Assembly (NCBI GenBank): GCA_028683955.1
Contig: JAQUGR010000002.1
Span: 186,001 to 250,000, forward strand
From: Bacillota bacterium
GTDB lineage: Bacteria > Bacillota > TC1
Direction of reading: 5' to 3'
Length of the DNA: 64,000 nucleotides
The notes below the pieces were generated by a model. It made no database searches and was not told where the DNA came from. It saw nothing but the letters and a program-made list of their open reading frames with translations. This document shows positions 26,795-36,078 of this stretch, piece by piece. The position numbers and the translations under genes were made by a program. Within the stretch, counting starts at the first letter, position 1; each line of letters starts with the position of its first letter.

Positions 26795-27633
26795 AAGAAG
26801 ATGGTTGTCTGTATCTTGTTGGCACACCCATAGGTAATTTAGAAGATATCAGTCTTAGGGCTGTTAGAATATTGTCAGAAGTTGACTTGATAGCTTGTGA
26901 AGATACAAGGGAGACTTTAAAACTTCTTAATCATCTAGGTATTTCTAAAAAGATGATCAGTTATCAAAAATATAGTGAAAATGAAAAAAAATCCTACCTT
27001 ATAGATTTAGTGGAGGCAGGTAATAAATTAGCTCTAGTCTCTGATGCAGGAATGCCAGGGATAAGTGACCCTGGAGAAATTCTAGTCAGGGAAGCATGGG
27101 ATCGGGGTGTAAGAGTTGAGGTGATTCCAGGACCAAGTGCTGTTATAAGTGGGCTGGTTATTTCTGGGTTATCAACTTCTAATTTCTATTTTCATGGATT
27201 TTTACCTAAGGGTAAGGTTAAAGAAAGAGAAGGAGTAGTAACTAGTTTAAAAGATATGAGGGCTACTCTAATATTCTATATTACCCCACATAGTGTTGAA
27301 AAAGATTTAGCACTTCTGCTTAAAATATTAGGGAACAGAAATGGAGCCATAGCAAGAGAAATAACAAAGTTCTATGAAGAAGTCATTAGAGGGACTTTAG
27401 AAGAACTACTCCAAATTGTTGGAAGTAGAACTTTAAAAGGTGAAATGATTTTAATTATAGATGGTAATCAAGAGACTGCCAAGGAAATGACTTTAGAAGA
27501 ACAATACAAGCTATACCAGATAATGCTAGGTAGTGGAGTAAAGAGTAAGGAAGCTATTAAGACTATATCTGCTGACTATAATGTTAGTAAGAATAAGCTT
27601 TATGAATATATATTAGGAAAGAAGGAGGAATAA
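26788..27633 (+). CDS. rsmI: 16S rRNA 2'-O-methyltransferase RsmI
   Basis: RsmI methylates the ribose of C1402 in 16S rRNA. The 281-residue protein has the tetrapyrrole-methylase fold with VGTPIGNLEDIS at 11-22, the SDAGMPGISDPG motif near 84 and IPGPSAVISGL near 112. It overlaps yabB by 7 bases. Confidence 0.95.
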   Translation: MVKEDGCLYLVGTPIGNLEDISLRAVRILSEVDLIACEDTRETLKLLNHLGISKKMISYQKYSENEKKSYLIDLVEAGNKLALVSDAGMPGISDPGEILVREAWDRGVRVEVIPGPSAVISGLVISGLSTSNFYFHGFLPKGKVKEREGVVTSLKDMRATLIFYITPHSVEKDLALLLKILGNRNGAIAREITKFYEEVIRGTLEELLQIVGSRTLKGEMILIIDGNQETAKEMTLEEQYKLYQIMLGSGVKSKEAIKTISADYNVSKNKLYEYILGKKEE

Positions 27634-27636
27634 TTA

Positions 27637-29568
27637 ATGGAGAAGAAAAGTTTTTATGTTACGACCCCAATATATTATCCTAGTGCTCAGTTACATATAG
27701 GGCATACTTTAACAACAACAATGGCTGACACTTTAGCCCGCTATAAAAAGATGAGAGGTTACGATGTCTATTTTTTAACTGGTTCTGATGAACATGGTCA
27801 AAAAATTGAAAAAGTAGCTGCTGAAAAAGGGATGAAACCAATTGAATACACCGACGGTATAGTTAAGACCTTTAAAAATCTTTGGTCTAAAATGCATATA
27901 GATTATGATGATTTTATTAGAACTACAGAAAAAAGACATTATGATACTGTACAAGCCTTGTTTCAAAAGATCTATGATCAAGGTGATATTTACAAGGGAG
28001 AATATGAAGGTTATTATTGCACATCTTGCGAATCTTTTTTTACCCAATTTCAGTTAGCTGAAGGACACTGTCCAGATTGTGGTAAAGCTGTAGATATAGT
28101 TAAAGAAGAAAGTTATTTCTTCAAAATGAGTAAATATGGAGACAGGCTACTAGAATATATAGAAAGCCATCCTCATTTTATTCAACCTGAGAGTAGAAGA
28201 AATGAGATGATTAGTTTTATTAAAATGGGCTTAGAGGATTTATCAGTTTCTAGGACTACTTTTGACTGGGGAATTCCTATTACTATGGATAGGGGTCATA
28301 TCATTTATGTTTGGTTTGATGCCTTAACTAACTATATTACTGCCCTTGACTATCTTGATGATGGTCCTTTATATGAACAATTCTGGAAGAATAATGATGA
28401 GATTGTTCATTTAGTAGGTAAGGATATTATTCGTTTTCATACAATAATCTGGCCAATTATTTTAATGGCTGCAGGTATTAAATTACCGACCACTGTTTTT
28501 GGACATGGCTGGTTATTATCTGGTGGTGGTAAAATGAGTAAGTCTGTAGGTAATGTTGTTGATCCATTAGTTTTGATTGACAAGTACGGTGCAGATTCCT
28601 TAAGGTACTTTTTATTAAGAGAAATGCCAAGTGGTTCTGACTACTATTATTCAGAAGATGCTTTGGTTAGTAGAATAAATATGGATTTAGCCAATGATTA
28701 TGGCAATCTATTAAGTAGAACTATTTCTATGATTGATAAATATTTTTCAGGTAATATTCCACTGGTTAAAGATGGTTTTGATGAGGATCTTGTAACTTTA
28801 AGTCAAGAGGTTACCAATAGTTATCAAAAACATATGGATAAGTTTGAGTTGAGTTTAGCCTTACAGGCTGTGTTTAAGCTTGTTGGCAAGGGTAATAAGT
28901 TGATTGAAGAGTCTGCTCCCTGGACCTTATATAAAGAGGGTAATATGGAGAGATTATCAGTTGTATTATACCAGTTGGTGGAAATAATTCGCATGTCTAC
29001 AATTATGTTAAGTCCAGTACTTGTTGAGACAGGTGAGAAGGTTATGACACAATTGGGAGTTGATAAAGAATATTTCACTTATGACAAGTTAGCATTTGGC
29101 TCTTTGGACCAATCTTTTAAGGTTGCTAAAGGAACCCCACTTTTCCCACGTATTGAAATAGAAGTTGAGGAAAAGCCAAAGAAAGCTCAAAAAGAAGAAA
29201 AGAAAAAAGATATTAAAACAAAAGAAAAACAAAATGAAGATAATCTAATCTCTATAGATGATTTTGCCAAGTGCAAATTTAAGGTTGGTAAAGTACTAGA
29301 AGCGGAAAAAGTAGAAGGTACAGAAAAATTAATGAAGTTGTCTGTTAAGGTTGGAACTGATGAGATTAGAACTGTAGTAGCAGGAATAGCCCAATACTAT
29401 CTACCTCAAGACTTGATAGGTAAGAAGGTAATTGTAGTCTACAATCTAAAACCAGCCAAACTTAGAGGTATTGAATCTCATGGTATGTTATTAGCAGCCA
29501 AGGGGGAAAATGATTTAAAATTATTAACTGTCGATGGTGATCTTGAAGAGGGAGCAGAGGTTAGTTAA
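27637..29568 (+). CDS. metG: Methionyl-tRNA synthetase
   Basis: The 643-residue enzyme has the class I signature HIGH (residues 22-25), a zinc module CTSC...CPDC near residues 128-148, the KMSKS loop in GGKMSKSVG near 300, and a C-terminal EMAP/Trbp111-type tRNA-binding domain from about residue 545, preceded by a lysine-rich linker. It follows rsmI by three bases. In Bacillus abrB lies between rsmI and metS; it is absent here. Confidence 0.97.
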   Translation: MEKKSFYVTTPIYYPSAQLHIGHTLTTTMADTLARYKKMRGYDVYFLTGSDEHGQKIEKVAAEKGMKPIEYTDGIVKTFKNLWSKMHIDYDDFIRTTEKRHYDTVQALFQKIYDQGDIYKGEYEGYYCTSCESFFTQFQLAEGHCPDCGKAVDIVKEESYFFKMSKYGDRLLEYIESHPHFIQPESRRNEMISFIKMGLEDLSVSRTTFDWGIPITMDRGHIIYVWFDALTNYITALDYLDDGPLYEQFWKNNDEIVHLVGKDIIRFHTIIWPIILMAAGIKLPTTVFGHGWLLSGGGKMSKSVGNVVDPLVLIDKYGADSLRYFLLREMPSGSDYYYSEDALVSRINMDLANDYGNLLSRTISMIDKYFSGNIPLVKDGFDEDLVTLSQEVTNSYQKHMDKFELSLALQAVFKLVGKGNKLIEESAPWTLYKEGNMERLSVVLYQLVEIIRMSTIMLSPVLVETGEKVMTQLGVDKEYFTYDKLAFGSLDQSFKVAKGTPLFPRIEIEVEEKPKKAQKEEKKKDIKTKEKQNEDNLISIDDFAKCKFKVGKVLEAEKVEGTEKLMKLSVKVGTDEIRTVVAGIAQYYLPQDLIGKKVIVVYNLKPAKLRGIESHGMLLAAKGENDLKLLTVDGDLEEGAEVS

Positions 29569-30320
29569 TGATTGATTCACATTGTCATTTAAATGATGAT
29601 AAGCTATATTTTGATTTAGATGGGGTAATAAAAAGGGCAAAGTCAGTTGGAGTGGATACTTTTATAGTTCCTGGCTATGATTTAAAATCAAGTCTTAGAG
29701 CTGTTGAAATAGCAGAAGCTAATGATAATGTTTATGCTCTTGTGGGGATTCATCCTCATGATGCAATCACTTATAGTGATGAGGTAGAAGGAATATTAGT
29801 AGCTTTATTGAAAAACAAAAAGGTAGCTGGACTTGGTGAAATAGGTCTGGATTACCATTATGATAATAGTCCAAGAGAAAAACAACGAGAGGTTTTTATT
29901 AAACAACTGGAATTGGCCAGGGAGGCTGATAAGCCGGTAGTTATCCATTCTCGTGAGGCTTTTTTGGAAACCTTTGAAATTATTAGAGATTATGGAAAAG
30001 GTCTTAAGGGAGTTTTCCATTGTTTTTCTGGGTCAATTGAGTCTGCGATGAGAGTTATTGGAGAGCTGGGATTTTATATATCTCTCGCCGGACCAGTTAC
30101 TTTTAAAAATGCCAAGGAACCTTTGGAGGTGGCAAGTCGTATACCTTTAGAATTTTTATTGATAGAAACCGATTGTCCCTATTTAACGCCACATCCTTTT
30201 AGAGGAAAACAAAATGAACCTTATTATCTACCATATATTGCAGACCGGATTGGTGAGGTACGTGGTGGTTCTATTATTGAAGCAAGTATAGAAAATACAA
30301 AGAAATTATTTGAAATTTAG
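29568..30320 (+). CDS. tatD: TatD-family metal-dependent DNase
   Basis: The 250-residue TIM-barrel hydrolase has IDSHCHLND at 2-10, GEIGLDYHYD near 92, HSREAF near 126, FHCFSG near 150 and ETDCPYLTP near 199, all metal ligands of the TatD 3'-5' DNase family. Its ATG overlaps the metG stop, as in the Bacillus yabD arrangement. Confidence 0.93.
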   Translation: MIDSHCHLNDDKLYFDLDGVIKRAKSVGVDTFIVPGYDLKSSLRAVEIAEANDNVYALVGIHPHDAITYSDEVEGILVALLKNKKVAGLGEIGLDYHYDNSPREKQREVFIKQLELAREADKPVVIHSREAFLETFEIIRDYGKGLKGVFHCFSGSIESAMRVIGELGFYISLAGPVTFKNAKEPLEVASRIPLEFLLIETDCPYLTPHPFRGKQNEPYYLPYIADRIGEVRGGSIIEASIENTKKLFEI

Positions 30321-30330
30321 GAGGTAGTGT

Positions 30331-31158
30331 ATGTTAGGATTTTATTTAGTCATTAAAGCTATAGTCTTAGGATTTGTTGAGGGCTTAACAGAGTTTTTAC
30401 CAGTATCTTCAACAGGTCATCTTATTATATTTGGTCATTTTTTAGATTTTAAAGGAGCTTTTGCTACTAGTTTTGAAGTAATGATTCAACTTGGGGCAGT
30501 TCTTGCTATAGTTGTTTTATATAGGACAAAAATATTTGGTGCATTTAAAAATCTAGGTAAGGGGAAATGGGGTAGAAGTTTAGCTATCAATGTTATTGTT
30601 GGCGTTATTCCTGCTTTAATTTTAGCTGTTTTATTCAAGGATGTAATTAAGTCATTTTTTGGTAGTGTTGTAATTGTTGCGGTTTCATTAATTATTGGTG
30701 CAATATTATTATATGTAGCTGAAAAGTATACTAAAGGCAAACACGTAGAACATAAAAAAGATAATATTGATGATTTAACAGCAAAGGATTCTTTAGTTGT
30801 TGGTTTGTTTCAGTGTTTGGCCTTAGTGCCTGGAATGAGCAGAAGTGGATCAACTATTAGTGGTGGTTTATTTAGGGGCTTGTCTCCGAGACTTGCTGCT
30901 GAATTTTCCTTCTTTTTAGCAATTCCTATTATGTTTGGAGCTTTTGTCTTTGAATTAAAGGATCTTGTTATTGGAAGTTCAATTGAAGTAGTGGCTTTGG
31001 TAGTTGGCTTTGTTGTTTCGTTTATTGTGGCCTACTTCGTGGTTAAGGTTTTTGTAGATTTTCTTGGCAAACATAGTTATGTTGGTTTTGTGATTTATAG
31101 GGCTATTGTTGGTGTTTTACTGTTAGTTCTAATATTATCTGGTATTATTAATGGCTAA
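30331..31158 (+). CDS. uppP: Undecaprenyl-diphosphatase
   Basis: UppP (BacA) dephosphorylates undecaprenyl diphosphate, recycling the cell-wall lipid carrier. The 275-residue polytopic protein shows FVEGLTEFLPVSSTGHLI near residue 14 and PGMSRSGST near 165, the family's active-site motifs. It precedes capsule genes, though poly-gamma-glutamate does not use this carrier. Confidence 0.95.
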   Translation: MLGFYLVIKAIVLGFVEGLTEFLPVSSTGHLIIFGHFLDFKGAFATSFEVMIQLGAVLAIVVLYRTKIFGAFKNLGKGKWGRSLAINVIVGVIPALILAVLFKDVIKSFFGSVVIVAVSLIIGAILLYVAEKYTKGKHVEHKKDNIDDLTAKDSLVVGLFQCLALVPGMSRSGSTISGGLFRGLSPRLAAEFSFFLAIPIMFGAFVFELKDLVIGSSIEVVALVVGFVVSFIVAYFVVKVFVDFLGKHSYVGFVIYRAIVGVLLLVLILSGIING

Positions 31159-31525
31159 TCTGGAAAAGAAAAATAGAAATTGGAAGCCCATAATAGGTTT
31201 CCATCTTCTGTTTTTAGGTTTAGGAATATTTTTTCTTTATATATTTTATTTGATGGATATTAGTTGTTTGCTTAGGTATTTAACTGGTATTCCTTGTCCA
31301 ACCTGTGGGGCAACGAGAGCGATGTTCTCATTGTTTAGGTTGGATTTTTTCGATTATTTCTATTTTAATCCTATGGCTTTACCTTTGGTTATTGCTTTTT
31401 TAGCAGTATTTCATATTAACTTATATCCCCAAAGGAATAAGATGGTATATATATATGTTGGTATTGTAGTTGTTTTAACTATAATATTATATGTTTATAG
31501 ATTGTTTAATGGACTAATACCTTAA
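31151..31525 (+). CDS. DUF2752 membrane protein
   Basis: This 124-residue protein has two or three membrane helices and the DUF2752 signature CPTCGATRAMFSLFRLDF near residue 50. The function of the family is not established. It overlaps uppP by 8 bases and is the last gene of that operon. Confidence 0.75.
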   Translation: MANLEKKNRNWKPIIGFHLLFLGLGIFFLYIFYLMDISCLLRYLTGIPCPTCGATRAMFSLFRLDFFDYFYFNPMALPLVIAFLAVFHINLYPQRNKMVYIYVGIVVVLTIILYVYRLFNGLIP

Positions 31526-31540
31526 TAACATATATAATTA

Positions 31541-31592
31541 TATAATGACATCAACTATATACACTATATATTATATTATATATAGTGACTTT
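31541..31592 (+). promoter_or_regulatory. pgs leader: -10 element and attenuator-like hairpin
   Basis: A perfect TATAAT (31541-31546) is followed by CACTATATAT (31562-31571) and ATATATAGTG (31578-31587), a 10-bp perfect stem with a 6-base loop, then TTTTT (31590-31594 region). The stem sits in the predicted 5' leader of pgsB, 22 bases before its ATG. It could end the uppP transcript or attenuate capsule transcription. Confidence 0.45.
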
Positions 31593-31609
31593 TTGAAAGG
31601 AATTCAAAC

Positions 31610-32860
31610 ATGCTACTTATTATAGTATTATCAGTTATATTGTTAATATTTGGAATTTATGAGAAATATACTCATCAAAAGAATTTGGATTCCATACCAA
31701 TCAGAATAAATGTAAATGGCATTCGAGGTAAATCAACAGTAACTCGTCTTATGACAGGTATTTTAAGTGAAGCAGGATACAGAGTTATTGGTAAAACTAC
31801 TGGAACCGAAGCTCGCATTCTGTATTGGGATAAAAAAGAAGAAAGAAAAATTATAAGAAGACCTGAAGGACCTAATATATCTGAACAAATAAAAATTGTT
31901 AAATTAGCATCTAAGTTAAATGCCAATATATTAGTTAGTGAATGTATGGCAGTTAACCCTGATTATCAGTTGATATATCAAAATCAAATGGTGCAAGCTA
32001 ATATTGGTGTAATTGTAAATGTTCTTGAAGATCATATGGAGGTTATGGGCCCTACTTTAAGTAATGTAGCAGATGCTTTTACATCTACTATACCGTATGA
32101 TGGTAAATTGATAATTGCTCCAGGACCATTTGAAAATTTTTTTAAAGATGTTGCAAAAAAACGTAATACTGAAGTATTTGTAGCTGAAACTTCTAAAATT
32201 GGTCAAGAACAATTAAAAAGATTTGAATCTATCTATTTTCCAGAGAATGTCGCACTAGCTTTGGCTTTAGCCAAGGCCCTTGATATTGATGATGAAGTAG
32301 CTTGGAAGGGTATGTTAGCCGCTAACCCAGATCCAGGTATAGTAAAAGTACATACACTAGAAATACTTGAAAAGACCACATATTTTGTTAATGCATTTGC
32401 AGCTAATGATGTGGCCTCAACTTTTGCAATCTGGAAAATGGTGATAGAAATCGGTTACCCAACAGAAAATGTAGCTGTATTAATTAATTGCAGGCCAGAT
32501 CGAATGGATCGTACTTATCAATTTGTTCAAGATTTTCTTCCTTATTTCCCATCAGAATTATTAGTATGTATGGGTTTTGAAACAAGAAATGTAATAGAAG
32601 CTTATAATTCAGGTGTTATATCAACAAATGAATTTTATGATATAACAGGTGCTGATGGTTATAATGTTTATAAGGAAGTTGAAGAAAAATTATCAGGAAA
32701 AATAATTTTTGGAGTTGGAAATATTCATGGTACAGCAGAAGAATTTATTACTGCTTTATTGCATATTGAACCTCCAGTATGCGATATACCTGATGAAAAT
32801 ATAGATGATTATAAAGGAGATGTGAGATGTACGGAAATGAATTATACCTTGCACTTGTAG
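31610..32860 (+). CDS. pgsB: Poly-gamma-glutamate synthase PgsB/CapB
   Basis: PgsB is the ATP-dependent amide ligase that polymerises glutamate through its gamma-carboxyl group, acting at the membrane with PgsC. The 416-residue protein has one N-terminal membrane helix (about 2-18), then the Mur-ligase-like P-loop NGIRGKSTVTRL near residue 36 and the RRPEGPNISEQIK segment near residue 84. Its length is slightly above that of Bacillus PgsB. It overlaps pgsC by 34 bases. Confidence 0.93.
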   Translation: MLLIIVLSVILLIFGIYEKYTHQKNLDSIPIRINVNGIRGKSTVTRLMTGILSEAGYRVIGKTTGTEARILYWDKKEERKIIRRPEGPNISEQIKIVKLASKLNANILVSECMAVNPDYQLIYQNQMVQANIGVIVNVLEDHMEVMGPTLSNVADAFTSTIPYDGKLIIAPGPFENFFKDVAKKRNTEVFVAETSKIGQEQLKRFESIYFPENVALALALAKALDIDDEVAWKGMLAANPDPGIVKVHTLEILEKTTYFVNAFAANDVASTFAIWKMVIEIGYPTENVAVLINCRPDRMDRTYQFVQDFLPYFPSELLVCMGFETRNVIEAYNSGVISTNEFYDITGADGYNVYKEVEEKLSGKIIFGVGNIHGTAEEFITALLHIEPPVCDIPDENIDDYKGDVRCTEMNYTLHL

Positions 32861-33282
32861 TTGGAACAATTTTTAGTTTAATATACACGGAGGTAACAGG
32901 TATGTTGCCTGCTGGATTAATTGTTGCAGGATATATTGCATTAATGTTTGAACATCCCTATACAATTTTAGTTGTATTATTTATAAGTGGATTAACCTAT
33001 TTGATAGTAAAGTTTGGAATTGCCCGTGTAGTTATTTTATATGGGCGTAGAAAGTTTGTTGCCATGGTAACAGTGGGTCTTATAATTAAATTATTAATTG
33101 ACTACACAGTTCCCTATTTACCTTATGAATTTTATGTAATAACAGGAGTTGGTGTAATAGTTCCTGGAATTATTGCTAATACAATTGAACGTCAAGGTTT
33201 TGTTCATACATTAGTAAGCTTAGCAATCGTTAGTACTGCAACATATTTAATTGTATTTGGTTACAATACTTTAATCTTGTGA
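32827..33282 (+). CDS. pgsC: Poly-gamma-glutamate biosynthesis protein PgsC/CapC
   Basis: This 151-residue membrane protein has the PgsC layout of several helices and the conserved EVTGMLPAGLIVAGYIAL near residue 19. With PgsB it forms the synthase core. It starts inside the end of pgsB with AAAGGAG seven bases upstream of ATG 32827. Confidence 0.92.
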   Translation: MYGNELYLALVVGTIFSLIYTEVTGMLPAGLIVAGYIALMFEHPYTILVVLFISGLTYLIVKFGIARVVILYGRRKFVAMVTVGLIIKLLIDYTVPYLPYEFYVITGVGVIVPGIIANTIERQGFVHTLVSLAIVSTATYLIVFGYNTLIL

Positions 33283-33298
33283 TAAGGGGTGAAAGTAT

Positions 33299-34300
33299 AT
33301 GGATAAAATAATGACAGTTAAAATGAAGGTTCTTCGTTTTGCTAAAAAATATAAGAAAGAGACAAATAGGCATATAGTAATTGCTCTAATCCTGACTACT
33401 TTTCTATTAGTAATTTTACCGGCCATAAGTATTTTAGAAGTTCCAAATGATGTTACAGCACTATATAAAGAAAAGAAATTTGTAGGTAGTTTTGTTGGTG
33501 ATATAGTGTTGAATCGATACTATGATTTACCTGTAAATTCATGGAAATCAGATGAAATTACTAAATATCTTAAAAGTTATTTTGAAAATTCTGATTTTAT
33601 AACTGGCAATATTACCGGACAAATAACTGATAATAAAATAAAATTACTGAAAGATTCTAATTATTCCAATGTAAGTATAGATTATAAAATATTAGGCAAT
33701 AAGGAAATATTAGATAGTAATGGGATAATATCTACTGGTGCAAATTCTGGCTCTGAAATAAATATAGTTTATCAACAGGTTAATGGAATTAGAATAGCTA
33801 CTTTAGGTATATCTGAAGTAAATTATGTTGTTAATTTGGAATGGATTGAACAGGCAAAAAAAAATGCTGATATGGTGATTGTACATTTAATATGGAACGA
33901 CAGGCAAGATGCAAAAGTTGATGACATACAAAATACTATAAGTAAAGCAATTTGTGATTCAGGAGCAGACATTGTTGTGGGTCATAATACAAAGGATATT
34001 GAGCCTATTGAAATTTACAATAATAAAATTATATTATATGGTGTTGGTAATCTTTTGATGCCTGAAAATTTTGCAACTACAAATGATAGTGTGCTTATTC
34101 AATATATCATCGAAAAAGATTCAACAACAAAAATTATTAGAGTTATTCCTTTGAATTTATCTTTTGGATATCCAAAACCAGCTTTAAGCATATTTAATAT
34201 TTTTTCTCAAAAAAGTATTTTTAATGTCATGACAAGTGAATTACCAAAGGGTTTAAATTGGGAGGTCAAAAAGGGTATTCTAGATATAACTCTTGATTAA
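33299..34300 (+). CDS. pgsA: Divergent PgsA/CapA-like capsule protein
   Basis: The 333-residue protein has an N-terminal membrane anchor (about 28-47) and a metallophosphoesterase-like CapA domain starting FVGDIVLNRYYD near residue 64. Three usual metal-site motifs are altered: the HxGxE segment reads HLIWND, GHHPH reads GHNTK, and GNF reads GNL. PgsA aids export and anchoring of the polymer; if the altered motifs are real, any phosphoesterase activity is probably lost. Start at ATG 33299 follows GGGGTG. Confidence 0.8.
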   Translation: MDKIMTVKMKVLRFAKKYKKETNRHIVIALILTTFLLVILPAISILEVPNDVTALYKEKKFVGSFVGDIVLNRYYDLPVNSWKSDEITKYLKSYFENSDFITGNITGQITDNKIKLLKDSNYSNVSIDYKILGNKEILDSNGIISTGANSGSEINIVYQQVNGIRIATLGISEVNYVVNLEWIEQAKKNADMVIVHLIWNDRQDAKVDDIQNTISKAICDSGADIVVGHNTKDIEPIEIYNNKIILYGVGNLLMPENFATTNDSVLIQYIIEKDSTTKIIRVIPLNLSFGYPKPALSIFNIFSQKSIFNVMTSELPKGLNWEVKKGILDITLD

Positions 34301-34340
34301 ATATTGTATTTACAATTAAGTATAGAAGGATATGATAATA

Positions 34341-35981
34341 TTGAAAATTAAAAAAAAGAATATACAAATAGTAATAATAATTTTATTATTTATAGTTATA
34401 TTAGCAGTATTATATAAAGAACTGCCGCTAATTAATAATGCCAAAGTTCCAGATGTGGAAAAACCAATAGACATAGGTGAAGTGTCTACAATGGGCTACG
34501 GTGTGGTAGCAGATGATTCTAGAGCAGTTGAAATAGGAATGGATATTCTTCAAAAAGGGGGCAGTGCTGTAGATGCAGCTATAGCTGTTTCTTATGCATT
34601 AAGTGTAGTTTCTCCCTATGCTTCAGGTGTGGGTGGCAGTGGTATTATGTTAGTTTATCCTGGCGATTTATCAGAGCCTGTAGTCTATGATTATATGGGT
34701 ATGGCGCCTAAAAACTTATCTAGTACAATTGCTATACCTGGCTTTGTGAAAGGTTTGGAAGCGGCGCATGATGATTATGGAATTCTGGAGATGGGTGAAC
34801 TAATAGATCCATCTATTGAATTAGCCAAAGGAGGTATTAAGGTAAGTTCTCTACTAAATACCTTAATCAGAACTTCAGGATTTAGAATTGATAGTAAATT
34901 ATGGAGTCAATTCTTTCAAGGGTCTACCCCTATAGCTGTTGGTGAAATTATGAAGCAACCAGCTTTGGCAGAATCTTTAGAAAGAATAAAGATAAATGGT
35001 TCAGATGATTTCTATAGTGGTGAGATAGCTAAAGATATAGTTAAAAACAGCAGCCTGACTTTAAATGATTTAGCATCTTATAAAGTTATAAAAAATGCTC
35101 CGGTTCTTGGCTCTTTTGCAGGTTATGATGTGTATTCGCCAACACCTTCTTCTGGTGGTGTGACCTTAATTCAAACTTTATTATTGGCCGAAAAACTCAA
35201 CCTTAATAATTACAATGAAAATTCAGCGAAGTATATAAATCTTTTATCAAGAATTACTCAAGTTACTTATCATGATCGACTTACAAATATCTATGATCCG
35301 AATTTTCATCAAGTTGACACTGAGAAAATTACATCTGATGAATATATTGATCAACTAGCATCACTAGTTATGTCAAATCAAGATCTTATAAATTTGATTG
35401 TTGATGATTCACTGGCTGATAGTAAGGATGAGGAGAATACTACTCATATTGTTGTGGTTGATAAAAGTGGTATGATGGTCTCTGTAACAAATACACTTAG
35501 TCAATTTTTTGGCAGTGGTAGGAGTGCTGGTGGCTTTTTTCTCAATAGTCATATGGATAATTTTTCTACAACGCCTACATCCTTGAATGCAGCGGAAACA
35601 GGTAAAAGACCTCGTTCATATATTGCACCTACAATTCTTGCAAAAGATGGGGTGCCTGTTCTTGGTATTGGAAGTCCAGGAGGAAAACGTATACCTTTAA
35701 TGATAACTCAGGTGCTTGTTAGAAGTTTGAAAAATAATGAAACTTTGCAATCTGCAATTAAAGCTAAGCGTTACTTTTATTATAATGAATTGTTATATCT
35801 AGAAAGTAACTATTTATCAACAGCAGAAAAAGATACTCTTCGTAATATAGGGTATTCTGTAGTATTATATTCTAACCCTCAATTTTATGGGAGTGTAAAT
35901 GCTCTTTATATTGATTATGAGAATAATCAAATTATAGGTGGTGCAGATAATAGGCGTAGTGCTTACTGGACTTGGGAATAG
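34341..35981 (+). CDS. Gamma-glutamyltransferase family protein (CapD/Ggt)
   Basis: CapD-type enzymes cut poly-gamma-glutamate and attach it to peptidoglycan; Ggt cleaves glutathione and the polymer ends. The protein has an N-terminal signal anchor and the autoprocessing Thr in NTTHIVVVDKSG near residue 371, with GRSAGG and GSPGGKR motifs downstream. The position after pgsA matches capD of Bacillus anthracis. TTG 34341 is ten bases after AAGGA, better than ATG 34332, so the product is about 546 residues. Both roles remain possible. Confidence 0.85.
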   Translation: MKIKKKNIQIVIIILLFIVILAVLYKELPLINNAKVPDVEKPIDIGEVSTMGYGVVADDSRAVEIGMDILQKGGSAVDAAIAVSYALSVVSPYASGVGGSGIMLVYPGDLSEPVVYDYMGMAPKNLSSTIAIPGFVKGLEAAHDDYGILEMGELIDPSIELAKGGIKVSSLLNTLIRTSGFRIDSKLWSQFFQGSTPIAVGEIMKQPALAESLERIKINGSDDFYSGEIAKDIVKNSSLTLNDLASYKVIKNAPVLGSFAGYDVYSPTPSSGGVTLIQTLLLAEKLNLNNYNENSAKYINLLSRITQVTYHDRLTNIYDPNFHQVDTEKITSDEYIDQLASLVMSNQDLINLIVDDSLADSKDEENTTHIVVVDKSGMMVSVTNTLSQFFGSGRSAGGFFLNSHMDNFSTTPTSLNAAETGKRPRSYIAPTILAKDGVPVLGIGSPGGKRIPLMITQVLVRSLKNNETLQSAIKAKRYFYYNELLYLESNYLSTAEKDTLRNIGYSVVLYSNPQFYGSVNALYIDYENNQIIGGADNRRSAYWTWE

Positions 35982-36011
35982 AATTTAAATTAAAAATTAT
36001 TGTATAATATC

Positions 36012-36050
36012 AAATGGCTAGTATTCCATAATTTGGATACTAGCCATTTT
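36012..36050 (+). terminator. Terminator of the pgs operon
   Basis: AAATGGCTAGTAT (36012-36024) pairs with ATACTAGCCATTT (36037-36049), followed by T-rich sequence. It separates convergent pgs and hydrolase transcripts. Confidence 0.85.
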
Positions 36051-36078
36051 TATTATTTATTATTAAAACCTTTAGTGT

